Source of the DNA: Colletes latitarsis
Lineage: Eukaryota > Arthropoda > Insecta > Hymenoptera > Colletidae
DNA: 64,000 nt
NCBI RefSeq assembly: GCF_051014445.1
Contig: NC_135141.1
Location: forward strand, 27,241,422 to 27,305,421
Reading direction: 5' to 3'
Made by a program: the position numbers and the translations under genes
The notes under the pieces: model-generated
What the model saw: only the letters and a program-made list of their open reading frames with translations
Told to the model about the DNA's origin: nothing
The model's database searches: none
Shown: piece by piece, positions 1 to 11,549 of the stretch
Position numbering within the stretch: position 1 is the stretch's first letter
How the letters are laid out: every line of letters starts with the position of its first letter

Positions 1-30
1 GCGAATGTATCTCCCATTTCATTAATTCTG

Positions 31-180
31 TTAACCCTTTGCACTCGGAGACACCTGCTACTGACTCAAACACACTTTCTTACGAAATAGATAGCAAATA
101 TCTGCTTATGTATTTTGTCACTTTAAAACAATAATATCATTGTGTTCCCTTAAAGAGTACAGGCCAGAGGAAGGGGTTAA
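31..180. mobile_element. TTAA-flanked piggyBac-type MITE (degraded)
   Basis: The segment begins TTAACCCTTTGCACTCGG and ends AGGCCAGAGGAAGGGGTTAA. The left end matches the left end of the element at 10280-10529. The right end, read in reverse, matches that same end with a short internal deletion (CCCTT then CCTCTGGC). TTAA at both borders is the target duplication typical of the piggyBac superfamily. The interior is AT-rich and has no ORF. The family assignment is inferred from the ends only. Confidence 0.5.
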
Positions 181-2611
181 TATATCTAAAGGGCTCCTCC
201 TTTTTATAGTAAATAATCATAATAAGTTGTTTTCAACCCTGAATGATATTCGCGAGAGGGAAGAATAAAAATTTTAGTTAGAACAGTGCCTAATTATTGT
301 GTACAACGGTACAGTGTCTTCTTTTCATCCCCAACGTCCTACCAAAATCGACCAGTGAATTATTAGCGCGTGTATCGATCAGATTTCTTTGCCAGCGGAA
401 GGGAAACGAGTAACGCTTCCTAGTACAATCATTTCGAAAATTATGTTTCTCCGTTAGAGCACGGAAACCGTAAAATTCCATTCGGAATCCAAGGATAGGT
501 GTATTAAATCAACCGAACAAGGGGAGAAAACGTTGGCGAGCTCGCCGGGGCGAATCATATCGCGATTAAAGGCTCGTAGCTCACTAGAAACGACAAGCTG
601 ACTTATCGCCGATTGGAAAGCACGTACGAGATACCCGGTGGTGGGAACGCCGCCGTAGAAAACCCCCTTTGGATTTAATTGGAATCCCCTATCGGAGTCG
701 AACGAGCAGACGCTGGTAACGGCCGTTGATTAATTTCAGCCGCAACGAATCTCATGGTGGTAATGACAGAGACACTCTGCTTAGGAGTTACCGAGATTCA
801 ACCACAAGATGAACGTTTCCCCTGGCGATTAAATTATATCACTCTTATTCCCATCAACTGGTCGCCGTTTAGAGCGCTCGTCGTGGATTACAGAGTCTCG
901 TTACCGTGGCTCTCGATGAATTCGTTTCTGTGGTTTAACGACTAGACTCGGTCGTAACGAGCTTGCAACTTACTGGAAACGGCATTGCAATTCTAAAACA
1001 CACTATTCCAGTTCTTTTTTAGAACGTTGCAGGAGGAAATTGTGGCACGGCGGATATATCATACGTCAAACACAATTGCAATACGGATCTCGATGAATTA
1101 GTTTCCCAAGGACGTGATGAGTTAATAACATCGAAGTAGATAAGAACGAAACGTTGCAACTGCAACTTGGAGTTTTCGCGGTCGATTTTGGAACAAGGTT
1201 CGTCTCGCTTCGTCTCAAGGTTCGGAACAAGCGCCAGAGGATGAAAGGATCGTTGATTAAACCAGTGTTATTTGTATCCACTGGTTGCTTTTCCAAACGA
1301 TGGAGGAAGTTGCAACTCGGAGCGCCGTCAGAAGTTGAACACGTGTTCGGTAAGGGACTTGATTAATCGACTCCTAGGATCAAACGAGTTAACAACATCG
1401 ACGGTAGATAGGAACGACACGAGCCGCCCGTGACGTATCGCGAATACAATTTGAAAATTTCATTAAGCAGTGAATATTTCCTGGGGTTATTAATCTTTCG
1501 AGCATTAAACGTCTCGTATGGATTATCTTTCGGAAGAAGAGCTTGTAACTCGTTAGCAGGTTCGACGAATGGACGATTCCATAGGCCTGACGAGTCAATA
1601 ACTCCCCAATTGGACGGGACGTAATTCTAATTCGTACCTGAATCAGTATGGAAACCAGCTGGATGCTCGCACGGCTAGTTCCCCGGCTCCATTGGCGCGC
1701 TAACTGTTTTGTTTATACCGTCAATTGTCACGGGGAAATGGGTCAGGTACGATTTAACGCGGAGCCGCAAATCATCGTCGCCGCTGCAACGACCCAGTTT
1801 CCCCTACCAATTGAACGCGATACCATTGTTGCCGTAGAACCGAATCGTGGTACCAGATCTTGTTGCAAACAAATTTCTCTCGAATGGTAGCGCGATAAAA
1901 TTTCTATTCGAACGTCCGGGCAATAAATCGTCGCTATTAAGTGAAACTTAAAATCGATTCAGAATGGATCTAAAATGTAGTACGTCGACCGATCTTCATG
2001 GGAACGCGGACTCCGATTCACCATTATTACAAACCTCCGACGAACGATGCGTTGGCCTACACGATTTTACGCTGCTAATAACTGTACTCTTCAATATTTA
2101 TTAATTCGAACAGTAACTTGCTCTGATCTACTTCTAGTGAGAGGCTCGACGAACACTGACATTTCATTAAAAACTATTTCAAAATTACTCTAAATTCTCG
2201 ATAGCGACCGACTAAAGTCAAAACTTGTATCACGTGGAAATTTGATTGTGCTATGTCTAGTGATCTGGTCAAATCCTATACCAAAGTTTCAGTTGACTAT
2301 TATAACAATATTATTTGTTTTGATTCAAAAAAAACCTTAATTGTCCCTCGTATGACATTCAGTAAGAAAGTCCTGGATTACTTACACCAAAAAGCCGTTT
2401 ACAAAATATTTAATAATATAGAAGCTTCAATATCTACGTTGAAGTATTAAAAAATATATGGTTTAAGAAAAATTACAGCAGATAATGCGTGCCTCGAAAC
2501 AATATAATTTTCTATTTTTCTGAAGATTCTAATAGGTACTCCCGAGGTACTCCCCCCACGAATTTTCGGTGGAAATTAAAATGCGGTAAATAAAAATATC
2601 GACGATGCATT
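181..2611. other. Gene-free stretch, intron or 3' flank of osp
   Basis: No convincing exon, RNA gene or repeat was seen. The short open frames (60-80 codons) are chance length and mutually overlapping. The part at 2220-2600 is AT-rich, the rest CpG-rich. No second PH domain or coiled-coil coding sequence of osp was found on the minus strand, so the downstream osp exons must be outside the window. Confidence 0.6.
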
Positions 2612-2619
2612 CTACTGAC

Positions 2620-3159
2620 CCAGTTTCTCGCTGGGACAGGCAGGCCCAGTGTCGATGGCGGTCCGTTCGCCGTGCTGATTCATCCTGCGTCTGGCCTTGT
2701 CCTCGGCCCTCAGCTTGTCCCTGGTGGGTGGCGAGGCGCTGCTGGCCGGCTGATCCCTGTAGCTGGATCTGCCCTCGCTGGGTACGATCGGTGGTTTCTC
2801 CGTCAGGGAGGAGGACGTGGACATCGTGGTGGACGAGACGCTGGTCGAGGCCGTGGAGTAAACGGTGCTGACGACGCTCCCGTTCATGGAGGACGTCGAG
2901 GGGCTCAGGTAGCCGGTGCTACCGTTCTCCAGGGGCGTGCTGCTCCTCAGTGGGGACACGTTGCTGGTTTCCGCGTTCCCGTTGCTCATCGCGGGGCTGC
3001 TGGACGTCGTCACCACGCTGCTGGTCACCAGGGACGGCGACGACGAGAACACGGAAGGGCAAAGGTCGCTCGAGACGCTGGTCTCAGGGATCCACGCGCT
3101 GCTGCGCGGCTCCGAGCGACAGCTGTTGAAACGCGGTCGCGGAGGATTCGGGGTGTTGC
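2620..3159 (-). CDS. osp: outspread (MPRIP-like) internal exon, Ser/Thr-rich region
   Basis: This is an internal coding exon of the outspread/MPRIP orthologue, a PH-domain, actin-associated scaffold that in vertebrates binds myosin phosphatase and RhoA. The acceptor is TTTCAG at 3160-3165. The first two bases (GC) complete an AGC serine codon begun by the single A ending exon 3777-3849. The product starts NTPNPPRPRFNSCRSEP, runs through about 110 residues dominated by Ser and Thr (SSSPSLVTSSVV, STASTSVSSTTMSTSSS), and ends in a charged RDKLRAEDKARRRMNQH segment. MPRIP also has a low-complexity Ser-rich stretch after its first PH domain. The proposed donor at 2619-2614 is GTCAGT, weaker than consensus. 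If it is not used, the frame stops at TAG (2614-2612) after five more bases. Gene identity is secure from the linked exons; the 3' border is less so. Confidence 0.85.
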
Positions 3160-3776
3160 CTGAAATCATTTATTTATCAAATAAGTCTAATTCGTTTATA
3201 ACTGTTGATTAGGTCTTGCGTCTAGATGTTTTCAGGCGAGACGCGATAGAGGACGATTTTAGATACACTGTTAGAATCAATGAGATATGACGCATGAATG
3301 AACCAGTGTAGATCATTGTGACCTCGTTCGAGCAGTCGAGGGTTAATTGGCCAGCGGCATTCACTGGGAGTATTAGCCTACAAGAGGAATCTGTCAATGG
3401 CCTGAATAGCTCAATTGCCCGGCGATTCTTCGCCGCGAATTCAATTTCGATCGAATTTACGGACTCGACGCCTCTTTCAACCAGCGGAACCATCGCTGGA
3501 TTCACAGTTTCAAAATTTATTTCTCATTAACTGGACGTTGATAGAATTATTTATAGGAGGCCGGGCCCGCTGATAACCATTTTTCCCTTCTGGTAATCGA
3601 TTCATCGAGCGTAGCAAGAGCGAACGTTCGCGCGCAGAGTCATCGATTTAACTGTCACTCGACGGGACGTTACGTCATAAATCCATTCAAAGTGCAGCCT
3701 TTGGCCGGTCGTTCGAGAATTATCGCTCGCGTAAGTGACAGGGACAGTAGACTTTAATGGCGCAAGAATTACTTAC
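3160..3776 (-). other. osp intron, 617 bp
   Basis: The intron lies between two phase-matched osp exons. Its donor on the minus strand is a perfect GTAAGT (3776-3771) and its acceptor is TTTCAG (3165-3160). Short ORFs on both strands in this interval are chance shadows. No repeat or second gene is seen inside. Confidence 0.75.
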
Positions 3777-3849
3777 TTCTGATGGTCGGGGTGACCTGAA
3801 GAATGGTCGTCTGTCCGCCGGGGAACGTCGCGTTCCGCTTGTGTCGACC
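3777..3849 (-). CDS. osp: outspread (MPRIP-like) short internal exon, basic linker after the PH domain
   Basis: This 73-base exon is too short to appear as an ORF. The minus strand reads an acceptor AATGTTCCAG, then 24 codons giving GRHKRNATFPGGQTTILQ followed by VTPTIR, then one extra A and a consensus donor GTAAGT. It enters in phase 0, matching the codon-complete end of exon 10640-10828. It leaves in phase 1, matching the two-base start of exon 2620-3159 and creating a serine at the junction. The joined product continues the end of the PH domain (VYSRNK) into a basic linker, as MPRIP does with its Lys-rich segment after VYPRTNK. The exact phase agreement over three exons is the main evidence. 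Confidence 0.88.
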
Positions 3850-4099
3850 CTGGAACATTTCAAAAAAATATTCACTCTCGTTTGTTCGGTTCGTACCGAT
3901 TTACCTAACGTATTATTAGGGCGTCCCAGAAAATGTTACGCTTCCCGTTACGGTACGAATTATTTTATTAAAAGAATCTTCCCTTTCGCAAGAAACGATC
4001 GACAGATTGAAGTGTCAGAGCGGATCCACGTTTCTAATTCGTCGTTTCGCGTGCACATCTAGGTAGAAATTAAATTCAATTACGAATAAGTATAACAGA

Positions 4100-4970
4100 A
4101 AGTCGACAAACTTCTCGGCGAAATTAAAAAATTTCAAATCGTTCTGGAAAAATTATTTTTAATTGCAGGGGTCAATTTCAGTCATTTTCGGTCAATACAT
4201 ATACCCCCAAAATCCTACGCCGTTTCGAGAAAAAAATTCAGGAAGGTGGACAAATTTTTCGGCAAAAATGAAAGGTTTCAAATCATTCTGGAAAAATTAT
4301 TTTTAATTGCAAGGGTCAATTTCAATCATGTTTGGTCAATACATGTACCCCCGAAATCCTACGCTGTTTCGAGAAAAAAATTCAGGAAGGTGGACAAATT
4401 TTTCGGCGAAATTAAAAAATTTCAAATCGTTCTGAAAAAATTATTTTTAATTGCAGGGGTCAATTTCAATCATTTTCGGTCAATACATATACCCCCAAAA
4501 TCCTACGCCGTTTCGAGAAAAAAATTCAGGAAGGTGGACAAATTTTTTGGCGAAAATGAAAGGTTTCAAATAATTCTGAAAAAATTATTTTTAATTGCAG
4601 GGGTCAATTTCAATCATTTTCGGTCAATACATGTACCCCCGAAATCCTACGCCGTTTCGAGAAAAAAATTCAGGAAGGTGGACAAATTTTTTGGCAAAAA
4701 TGAAAGGTTTCAAATAATCCTGGAAAAATTATTTTTAATTGCAGGGGTCAATTTCAATCATTTTTGGTCAATACATGTACCCCTGAAATCCTACGCCGTT
4801 TCGAGAAAAAAATTCAGGAAGATGGACAAATTTTTCGGCGAAATTAAAAAATTTCAAATCGTTCTGGAAAAATTATTTTTAATTGCAGGGGTCAATTTCA
4901 ATCATTTTTTGTGAATAAACATACCCCTGAAATCCTACACACTTTTGAGGGAAAAAAATTCTTTACCGAA
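4100..4970 (+). repeat. Tandem array, 144-bp monomer, six copies (composite satellite family A, copy 1)
   Basis: The anchor GGTGGACAAA or a close variant recurs at about 4100, 4245, 4389, 4533, 4677 and 4821, spaced 144 bp. Because 144 is a multiple of three, one frame stays open for 222 codons (4246-4914) and gives a 48-residue periodic product. Monomers fall into two types. Type A has GAAATTAAAAAATTTC and ATATACCCCCAAAA; type B has AAAATGAAAGGTTTC and ATGTACCCCCGAAA. The order is A B A B B A. The array lies in an osp intron. The same monomer recurs elsewhere in both orientations, so this is repeat DNA, not a gene. Confidence 0.9.
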
Positions 4971-5225
4971 AACACGTCTGACCAGAAGAGATGATTCCCC
5001 TGAAATGTCATGCGTATGTTTAAAACGTCATAACTCCTGAACGGATTAGACGATTTTAATGTTTAAAAAGGCAAACAACGCACACTTTAATGAAGAATAT
5101 GTAGAGATTTTAACAATATTCGAAAAGTTGTTCCTTAGCCCCGTAAAGAGAGAAAATCTCCATAAAACTGGCTACAACTCCTGCAATAGTGAACGTATCT
5201 CATTGAAATTTGAACAAAATTAAAT
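4971..5225 (+). repeat. Non-tandem tail module of composite satellite family A
   Basis: Directly after the 144-bp array comes a module including AACGTCATAACTCCTGAACG, then GACGATTTTAATGTTTAAAAA and CGAAAAGTTGTTCCTTAGCC. The same module follows 144-bp-type monomers at 39180-39480 and 39700-40010. It also occurs in reverse within 7950-8950 and right of the transposon at 44320-44520. This shows that tail and monomers belong to one mobile or satellite family. Confidence 0.8.
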
Positions 5226-7508
5226 AGTATACGTTTGAAAAATTATTCGTAATTAGATCGTGCGTGAAGGAGTTAATAAAGAGCAAAATTAACGTTTCGT
5301 TTCGGGTTTATACCTTAAAATATCGGAGAAAGCGAAAAATGAATTCCTGAAATAAATCCTGAGACGGAGGTCGCGGATTTCGATTAAAAATGGCGGTCGT
5401 TATCTTCTCGCGGGTTGCATCGACGACGTCGCGACTCGAGGACGGAATGCCGTAGAATTTCTACGTGGGCGACAGTACGCGGCCACGCATACGCGCGACC
5501 AGGTCGCGGTAGGCGGCCGTAATAATGCCAGATAAGAGTAACACTGATAATATTCCGCGAAGGTGCTCTTCCCGGCGTGCATAATTCATAAGACCGCGGG
5601 TCCGTGTAGCGGACGATGCCGAACAAACGTGAACACGAACGATTCAATCGACCGTAGCCAAGCCTGATAGCCATAAACGCTCGATCTTCTCGTCGGTGGA
5701 AGGTGATTTCGACGGAACTGCGGACGATAGCGCTTCTGCCCGTAATAACGCTCGATCCGTCAACGAAAGTAGATCGTAATAGTTCCGGAATAAAATGTCC
5801 ATCTAGAATGCGACTCGACTCGCTACGATCGCTCGGAGAGTCCGAGAATTCTCGACGCGTGTAAAGGTAATGGGGTTGCAAAACGCTGTATATTTTAAGT
5901 AAATCCATCGGAGTATGCTAGTGTACCAATAACGACAATCTTGGAGCTTTCTCGAATGAAATTACCTCGAGGATCGAATTTGAAAAAATAATATTTCTGA
6001 TATTTCGCATTGCAAGATCGTAAAGACCGAAAGGAGGTGTCCAATTTGGAGAAAAATGATCGATTCGAACGAGCATCGGCTCGCGGTACGACGAGGCGTA
6101 TATCCAGCCTGTTCGACGCATTGTTCGAAGGATCGCCAGCCGCGTTCTGTCGATTCCGTTACGCAAGGAATGATCGATCGGTAAATGGAAACACCTCGTC
6201 GACGCCGGTGGACCTGCCCGGTGCAAACGTACGATTACGTTACGAGGCCAAGGCGACGCGTACGTACGCCAACACGTAAATACGCGAGTACGAGAATGGA
6301 GAACGCGCAGGAAACGGGGGGAGGGCCTCCAGTTTCATTTTTCTTATCTTTTTTATTTTCATCGCAAACCTGCCCGCGGACGCGCGCAACAAAGTGGCGA
6401 TCGTTGCATTCCCGCGGCGAACAGACACCTGCCGCCCGTCCAGTACTGTTCTAACGCGATTAATTGACTCGTTAATTGCGAAATGATTCGACGACTGGCT
6501 GAGAGGCCGTTTACACGACGTCCAGTTTCTCTTGGACAATCGATACTGATTCTATACAATCTCTGAACGGAATATCGAGATTGCAGTGTACTTGTTATAT
6601 ATTGGTTTGGACTTGGAAAGGAAGGGTTAGACGACTACTGTGTCTTGCACGTTTATTACCACCTAAATTTGCTCGAAGCGTGGAGGAACGAGTACTCGAC
6701 TGCGTTTAGATTCTCGTTGATATGCCTGACCCTAGATTGCGGGAGAGCAAAGAGCGCGAGTGGTCCGTATAAGGACGGTACGAGGTTTGCAAACGTCGAG
6801 TTCGCCAGGCAGGGTTAATTCCCGCGAGTCGCGGTGGAAAGGCGAGCAAAGAAGAAACGGGCTCGGCAAAAGTGCGATAATGCTCGATCATTAGCGCGAG
6901 CTGTCGCGGCGTCACGCTCGTTACCGCTCGAAATAATGCGAGTCGCGGCCGTGCAGAACCGCGTCCACCGATCGGCGCTTTTCTGCGATTCACCCGGTCG
7001 TTCCGCGCGCCTCAAAGGGCTCCTTTCCCCGCCCGGTTCTTCTGATCGTTTCTTTTTTCGCCACACGGTGGCTGGAATAGAGCCGATTATGCGGGCGACG
7101 CGGGGACCGAGAGAAACAGGGACAATGAACGCTCCAGCGACTCGTACCGCGTTCGTTAATCCCCCTGGGACGATTCAATTCGATTTCAGAGCGATTCACT
7201 CGATCTGACAGGCATTCAGCCTCGCGAGGATTAGCTTTGTACCGGGGCGTTTGTATTTCAATTAATTTTAATTGAACCACTAGCCTACTAGGCACGGACT
7301 ACTAGCTGGATCTTTCGTCCCCAATATCCCTTCGATTTCACAAATTTCGAAGACTGTATCAAACTTAACTGGTTTTCTTACGAGCTTTGGGAGTCATTTG
7401 GGTCTGCAGGACCTTCTAATGTACAGAACAGTCACAGATTTAAGAGTTCATAATTATATACCGATTTATTTCACTATCGCTGCATACGCGAATTCCATGT
7501 ACTATTAT
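5226..7508. other. osp intron, no gene seen
   Basis: CpG-rich intronic DNA. Open frames of 60-174 codons occur on both strands and overlap one another, with no recognisable domain. A short block near 6160-6200 (GGAATGATCGATCGGTAAAT) resembles one near 9590-9620 (GAAATGATCGATCGAAGAAT) in the same intron. This may be a very old dispersed repeat, but the similarity is too weak to delimit. Confidence 0.55.
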
Positions 7509-9345
7509 ACAGGGTGTTCGGCCAACCCTGAGAAAAATTTTAATGGGAGATTCTAGAGGCCAAAATAAGACGAAAATCAAGAATACCAATTTGTTGATGA
7601 AGGCTTCGTTAAACAGTTATTAACGTTTAAAGTTCCGAACGTACTGAATTTTTTTCTCGAAAATGCGCAAGATTTCGGGGGTATGTCTATTGACCAAAAA
7701 TAATTGTAATTAACCCCCGCAACCGAAAACAATTTTTCCAAAACGATTTGAAATTTTTTTTTTCCGTCGAAAAATTTCACACCTTCTCGAATTTTTTTCT
7801 AGAAAGTGGGTACGATTTCGGAGGTATGTATAATGACCAAAAATGCTTGAAATTGACCCCTGCAACTAAAAATAATTTTTGTAGAACGATTTGAAATTTT
7901 TTTTTTCCCCTAAAAAATTTAGGTACTACCCCCTGTCGATTTTTCATAAAAATTAGTTTTTCAGTTTTAGTAATTTTGTTTGACGCCCTACAGAAAAGTT
8001 ATCTAATACTTTTTTGTAGGTACCCATGAGCTCTACTTTAGAAAAAAGTTTCATTGAAATATATTCACTATTGTAGAAATTATAGCTGTTTGAAAATTGG
8101 AGCATTTTTATGGGGATTTTCTCATTTTGCGGGGTCAAGGACCAACTTTTCGAATATTTTTGCGATTTGTACATATTCTCCATCAAAATACGCGTAGTTT
8201 GCTTTTTTAAACGTTAAAATCGTCCAATCCGTTCAGAAGTTATGACGTTTTAAAGATTCGCATGATAATTCGGGCAGACATTTCTGGCCAGAAATTAGAT
8301 TGTCGGTAAGGAATTTTTTTCTCGAAACTGAGTAGGATTTCGGGGGTATGTGTAATGACCAAAAGTGATTGTAATCGACCCCTGCAACTAAAAATAATTT
8401 TTCCAAGACGATTCGAAAGTCTTTTTTTTCACCCAAAACTTTCAGCACTTACTCGAATTTTTTTCTCGAAAGTGAGTAGGATTTCGGGGGTATGTGTATT
8501 CACCAAAAATGATTGTAATTGACCCCTGCAACCGAAAATAATTTTTGTAGAACGATTTGAAATTTTTTTTTTCCCCTGAAAAATTTAGGTACCTACCTAC
8601 CCCCTGTCGATTTTTCTTAAAAATTCCTTTTTCATTTTTAGCAATTTTGTTTGACGTCCTACAGAAAAGTTGTCTAATACTTTTTTGTAGGTACCCATGA
8701 GCTCTACTTCAGAAAAAAGTTTCATTGAAATATATTCACAATTGTGGGAGTTATGGCTGTTTGAAAATTGGACCATTTTTATTGGGTTTTTCTCATTTTA
8801 CGGTGTCAAGGACCAACTTTTCGAATATTTTTGCGATTTGTACATATTCTCCATCAAAATACGCGTAGTTTGCTTTTTTAAACGTTAAAATCGTCCAATC
8901 CGTTCAGAAGTTATGACGTTATAAAGATTCGCATGATAATTCGGGCAGACATTTCTGGCCAGAAATTAGATTGTCGGTAAGGAATTTTTTTCTCGAAACT
9001 GAGTAGGATTTCGGGGGTATGTGTAATGACCAAAAGTGATTGTAATCGACCCCTGCAACTAAAAATAATTTTTCCAAGGCGATTCGAAAGTCTTTTTTTT
9101 TCACCCAAAACTTTCAGCACGTACTCGAATTTTTTTCTCGAAAGTGAGTAGGAATTCGGGGGTATGTGTATTCACCAAAAATGATTGTAATTGACCCCCG
9201 CAACCGAAAATAATTTTTCCAGAAGGATTTGGAATTTTTGAATTTAATAACTTTTTAACGAAGCCTCCATCAAGAAATTGGTATTCTTGATTTTCGTCTT
9301 ATTTTGGCCCCTAGAATCCTCTATTAAAATTTTTCCCAGTGTTAT
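7509..9345 (-). mobile_element. Composite satellite family A, copy 2, with a TACAGGGTGTTC-type terminus
   Basis: The left end reads ACAGGGTGTTCGGCCAACCC, preceded by T, then TTCTAGAGGCCAAAATAAGA. The right end carries the inverted counterpart (TTATTTTGGCCCCTAGAATC, 9299-9318) but lacks the outermost bases. Inside are 130-152-bp monomers in reverse orientation and the tail module, organised as a duplicated block of 671 bp (anchor TACCCATGAG at 8021 and 8692). TIR-type ends, an adjacent TA and no transposase suggest a non-autonomous Tc1/mariner-type element that has captured or grown satellite DNA. The superfamily is inferred from end bases only. Confidence 0.75.
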
Positions 9346-10279
9346 TTACTACCATTAACGATGTTGGGAGAAATCAGGGACGATCGTATGTCTTTTTTGG
9401 GTAGCTTTCATTCGAATAATTCGTTTCGAAATATTTGAAACGCGCGTTCCAGCGAATTAACGACAACGTTGGAACAATGAGAATCGATCGTATCGCTGGA
9501 TAGGCCGAGGTGTTCGCCGCGATCGATCCGGGAATCGTGTATCCTGTCGTCGAGGCGCTGTCATTCGCCGCATTACTCGACGTATTGCGTAAGAAATGAT
9601 CGATCGAAGAATAGAAAAGCGCTTCTTCGACGCGTGAGAAACGATCGACGAGGTTCGACGACCTAGCGCCTCGTTTCACCCAATTCTTGCCAAAGGGAAT
9701 ACACTTTCCTCTCTTTGTCTCTTCTCTCGTAAGAGAAAATTAGGATTGCTCGAGGATGACTGCAGTCCACGTCGTTGAGCCTCGAGTACCCGCACGGACG
9801 ATTACGCACACCCGATCGATGTTCCCGGGCCTCGTTGGATCTATGTATTTCTGGTATTAACTGGTATTAACGCGTAACGAGAGCGACGCAGAAGGACACA
9901 GCAATGATTACTCGAACACAGTAATCAACGAATAATAGCGGCAATCGATATTTCCTTTTCTCAAACTGGATCTGCGAACGTGTAATTCGAGAAAAATGAC
10001 ACTCCGCGCCGCGAATTTAAATCGCTGGACGCGCAACGAGGAGAAAAAGGTTTGGACGTCCGGTTTCACACGATTCGAGCATTAATTTTCGCCTACTTTG
10101 TTACACGCTGTTGGAAACCAGTTAACAGATCAAACGTGAACGAACATTCTCGACACGAGACTGCAATTTAGAGTTTATTCGACATCAAAATGGACCTTTC
10201 GCAAAAATTAACAAAATATCTCGTATTTCCGTCGATCGTTGAAACTACGAACGAGCAAATATCACTTTTTGCCCCGTAA
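9346..10279. other. osp intron, no gene seen
   Basis: Unique-looking CpG-rich DNA between the composite satellite and the TTAA MITE. One 101-codon minus-strand frame (9374-9679) has no recognisable domain and is chance length. Confidence 0.55.
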
Positions 10280-10529
10280 TTAACCCTTTGCACTCCTCTG
10301 GCGCCGCCATGGCGACAAACATACCTAAAACATACCATGGCTCAATTCAAATTTCATTTATGATAACGCAAATTGAGTTTGGGAGATACAGGAATAAAAT
10401 TTAAATTATAGATATTTAAACATTCTTGTGAGAAGAATATTTTTTATTTTTAGAAGTTACATCACAAAATTGCAATTGATATTGCTAGTCGTCCATATTA
10501 ATAAAGACTCTCGGAGTGCAAAGGGTTAA
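10280..10529. mobile_element. piggyBac-type MITE with TTAA target duplication
   Basis: A 250-bp element flanked by TTAA (10280-10283 and 10526-10529). Terminal inverted repeats match over at least 17 bases: TTAACCCTTTGCACTCC at the left and the same read in reverse at the right (GGAGTGCAAAGGGTTAA). The interior is AT-rich with no coding potential. TTAA plus CCC...GGG ends is the signature of piggyBac-superfamily non-autonomous elements. It lies about 110 bp downstream of an osp exon without interrupting it. A related degraded copy is at 31-180. Confidence 0.85.
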
Positions 10530-10639
10530 AAGAATTCTATTTACGATATGGAAGAAAATTAAATCTCGTGAAAGGAAGCACGTAACGGGGCGTAAATTCG
10601 AACGTCCCGCGAGAAATGGCGGAGGCTCGAAGTAGGTAC

Positions 10640-10828
10640 CTTGTTCCTCGAGTAGACCTGAAGCACGTCGGCCCACCATCTTGTCTCCTCGCGGCACGTG
10701 CCCTTCACGAAGGTCACGCCCTCGGGCGAGGTCACAGCAAGGCTGTAAGGATGCCCGGTGACGTCCTCCGCGGCGGCGACCTCCAGGACGCGGGTCATAT
10801 CGATCCTCGCTTGTGGCACCGTCTCGGG
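10640..10828 (-). CDS. osp: outspread (MPRIP-like) exon encoding the C-terminal half of a PH domain
   Basis: The minus strand shows a polypyrimidine tract and acceptor (TTTTTGTTGCAG), then exactly 63 codons, then AAG followed by donor GTACCT. The product contains IDMTRVLEV, GHPYSLAVTSPEGVTFVKG and REETRWWADVLQVYSRNK. This aligns with the first PH domain of MPRIP (INMNQCTDVV, FSLCILTPE and GWLEMLMVYPRTNK), including the near-invariant Trp of the C-terminal PH helix. PH domains bind phosphoinositides or protein partners; MPRIP is an actin-associated myosin-phosphatase and RhoA scaffold. Phase 0 at both ends fits the next exon at 3777-3849. The first half of the PH domain was looked for on the minus strand to the right (for example a KWQRRFF motif) and not found, so it must lie beyond 64000. 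Confidence 0.92.
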
Positions 10829-11549
10829 CTGCAACAAAAAGGCCGCATCGACGGTTAATCACGGGTCTAGACCAGAGACGATTTAATAATCCGCGCGTAG
10901 ATGGCTACTTAATTGAGTAATCGCGCACGGTAGCCGTGCAATTTTACTTAATAATATAATAATTCGATGGCGATCGATAGCGCGACGTAATGGCCGGACG
11001 ATCGGGGGCCTTCGTCGCGCGAACGATGTCAGCACGGGACAACGGGGCCCGTTTTCTGACGAACGCGGACCTACAAACACAGAAAACCGATCGGGATCGC
11101 ACGATTAATTCCTTAACTCATTGTTGTATATAGGATGATTAAATGAAACACGCAGCCCCACAGCTCGTGATGTCGATATATATATTTGATTAAGCATCTA
11201 CACTTTTAGTCTCGCATGGTACCTCGCTACGCAGAGAGTGAGTCCCATCGCGAATCGGTTGCATTTGCGGCGACAGTTTTATGATAGTACCTGCTAACTC
11301 ATGTTACTGTTCTAGAATGAAACGCTATGTTCTGTACCTTTAAAAATATTCGACTATGTCCTTTTAAAATTTAAAATCCAACCCATACTTCGTATCACAC
11401 TGGCAAACGGGATCGAGTTTTCAATTTGCTTTAGCGAAAATCCCAGCCGGTTGAGCTGCTTACTGCTGTTTTTAATTATCAAGCATTTATTTCTCAATTA
11501 ACCCTTTGCGAGTAAAACCATTTTGCACATTATTCTAAAACATCTGTGG
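10829..11549. other. Start of the giant osp intron, no gene seen
   Basis: Immediately upstream of the PH exon. The stretch becomes AT-rich after 11100. A lone piggyBac-like end (TTAACCCTTTGCGAG) occurs near 11497, but no partner end was found. No exon is recognised. Confidence 0.55.

Noticed and set aside
2605..3212. Plus-strand frames of 88-163 codons over the osp Ser/Thr-rich exon
   Set aside because: They are antisense shadows. The minus-strand frame has splice-site phase agreement with two other exons and an MPRIP-like product.
4246..4914. 222-codon plus-strand ORF with 48-residue repeats
   Set aside because: It arises from a 144-bp DNA repeat lacking stops. The same monomer is open on the opposite strand at other sites and spreads as repeat DNA, so it is not annotated as a protein gene.
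10485..10862. 125-codon minus-strand frame over the PH exon
   Set aside because: It is out of frame with the recognisable PH sequence (REETRWWADVLQVY), which has proper acceptor and donor sites.
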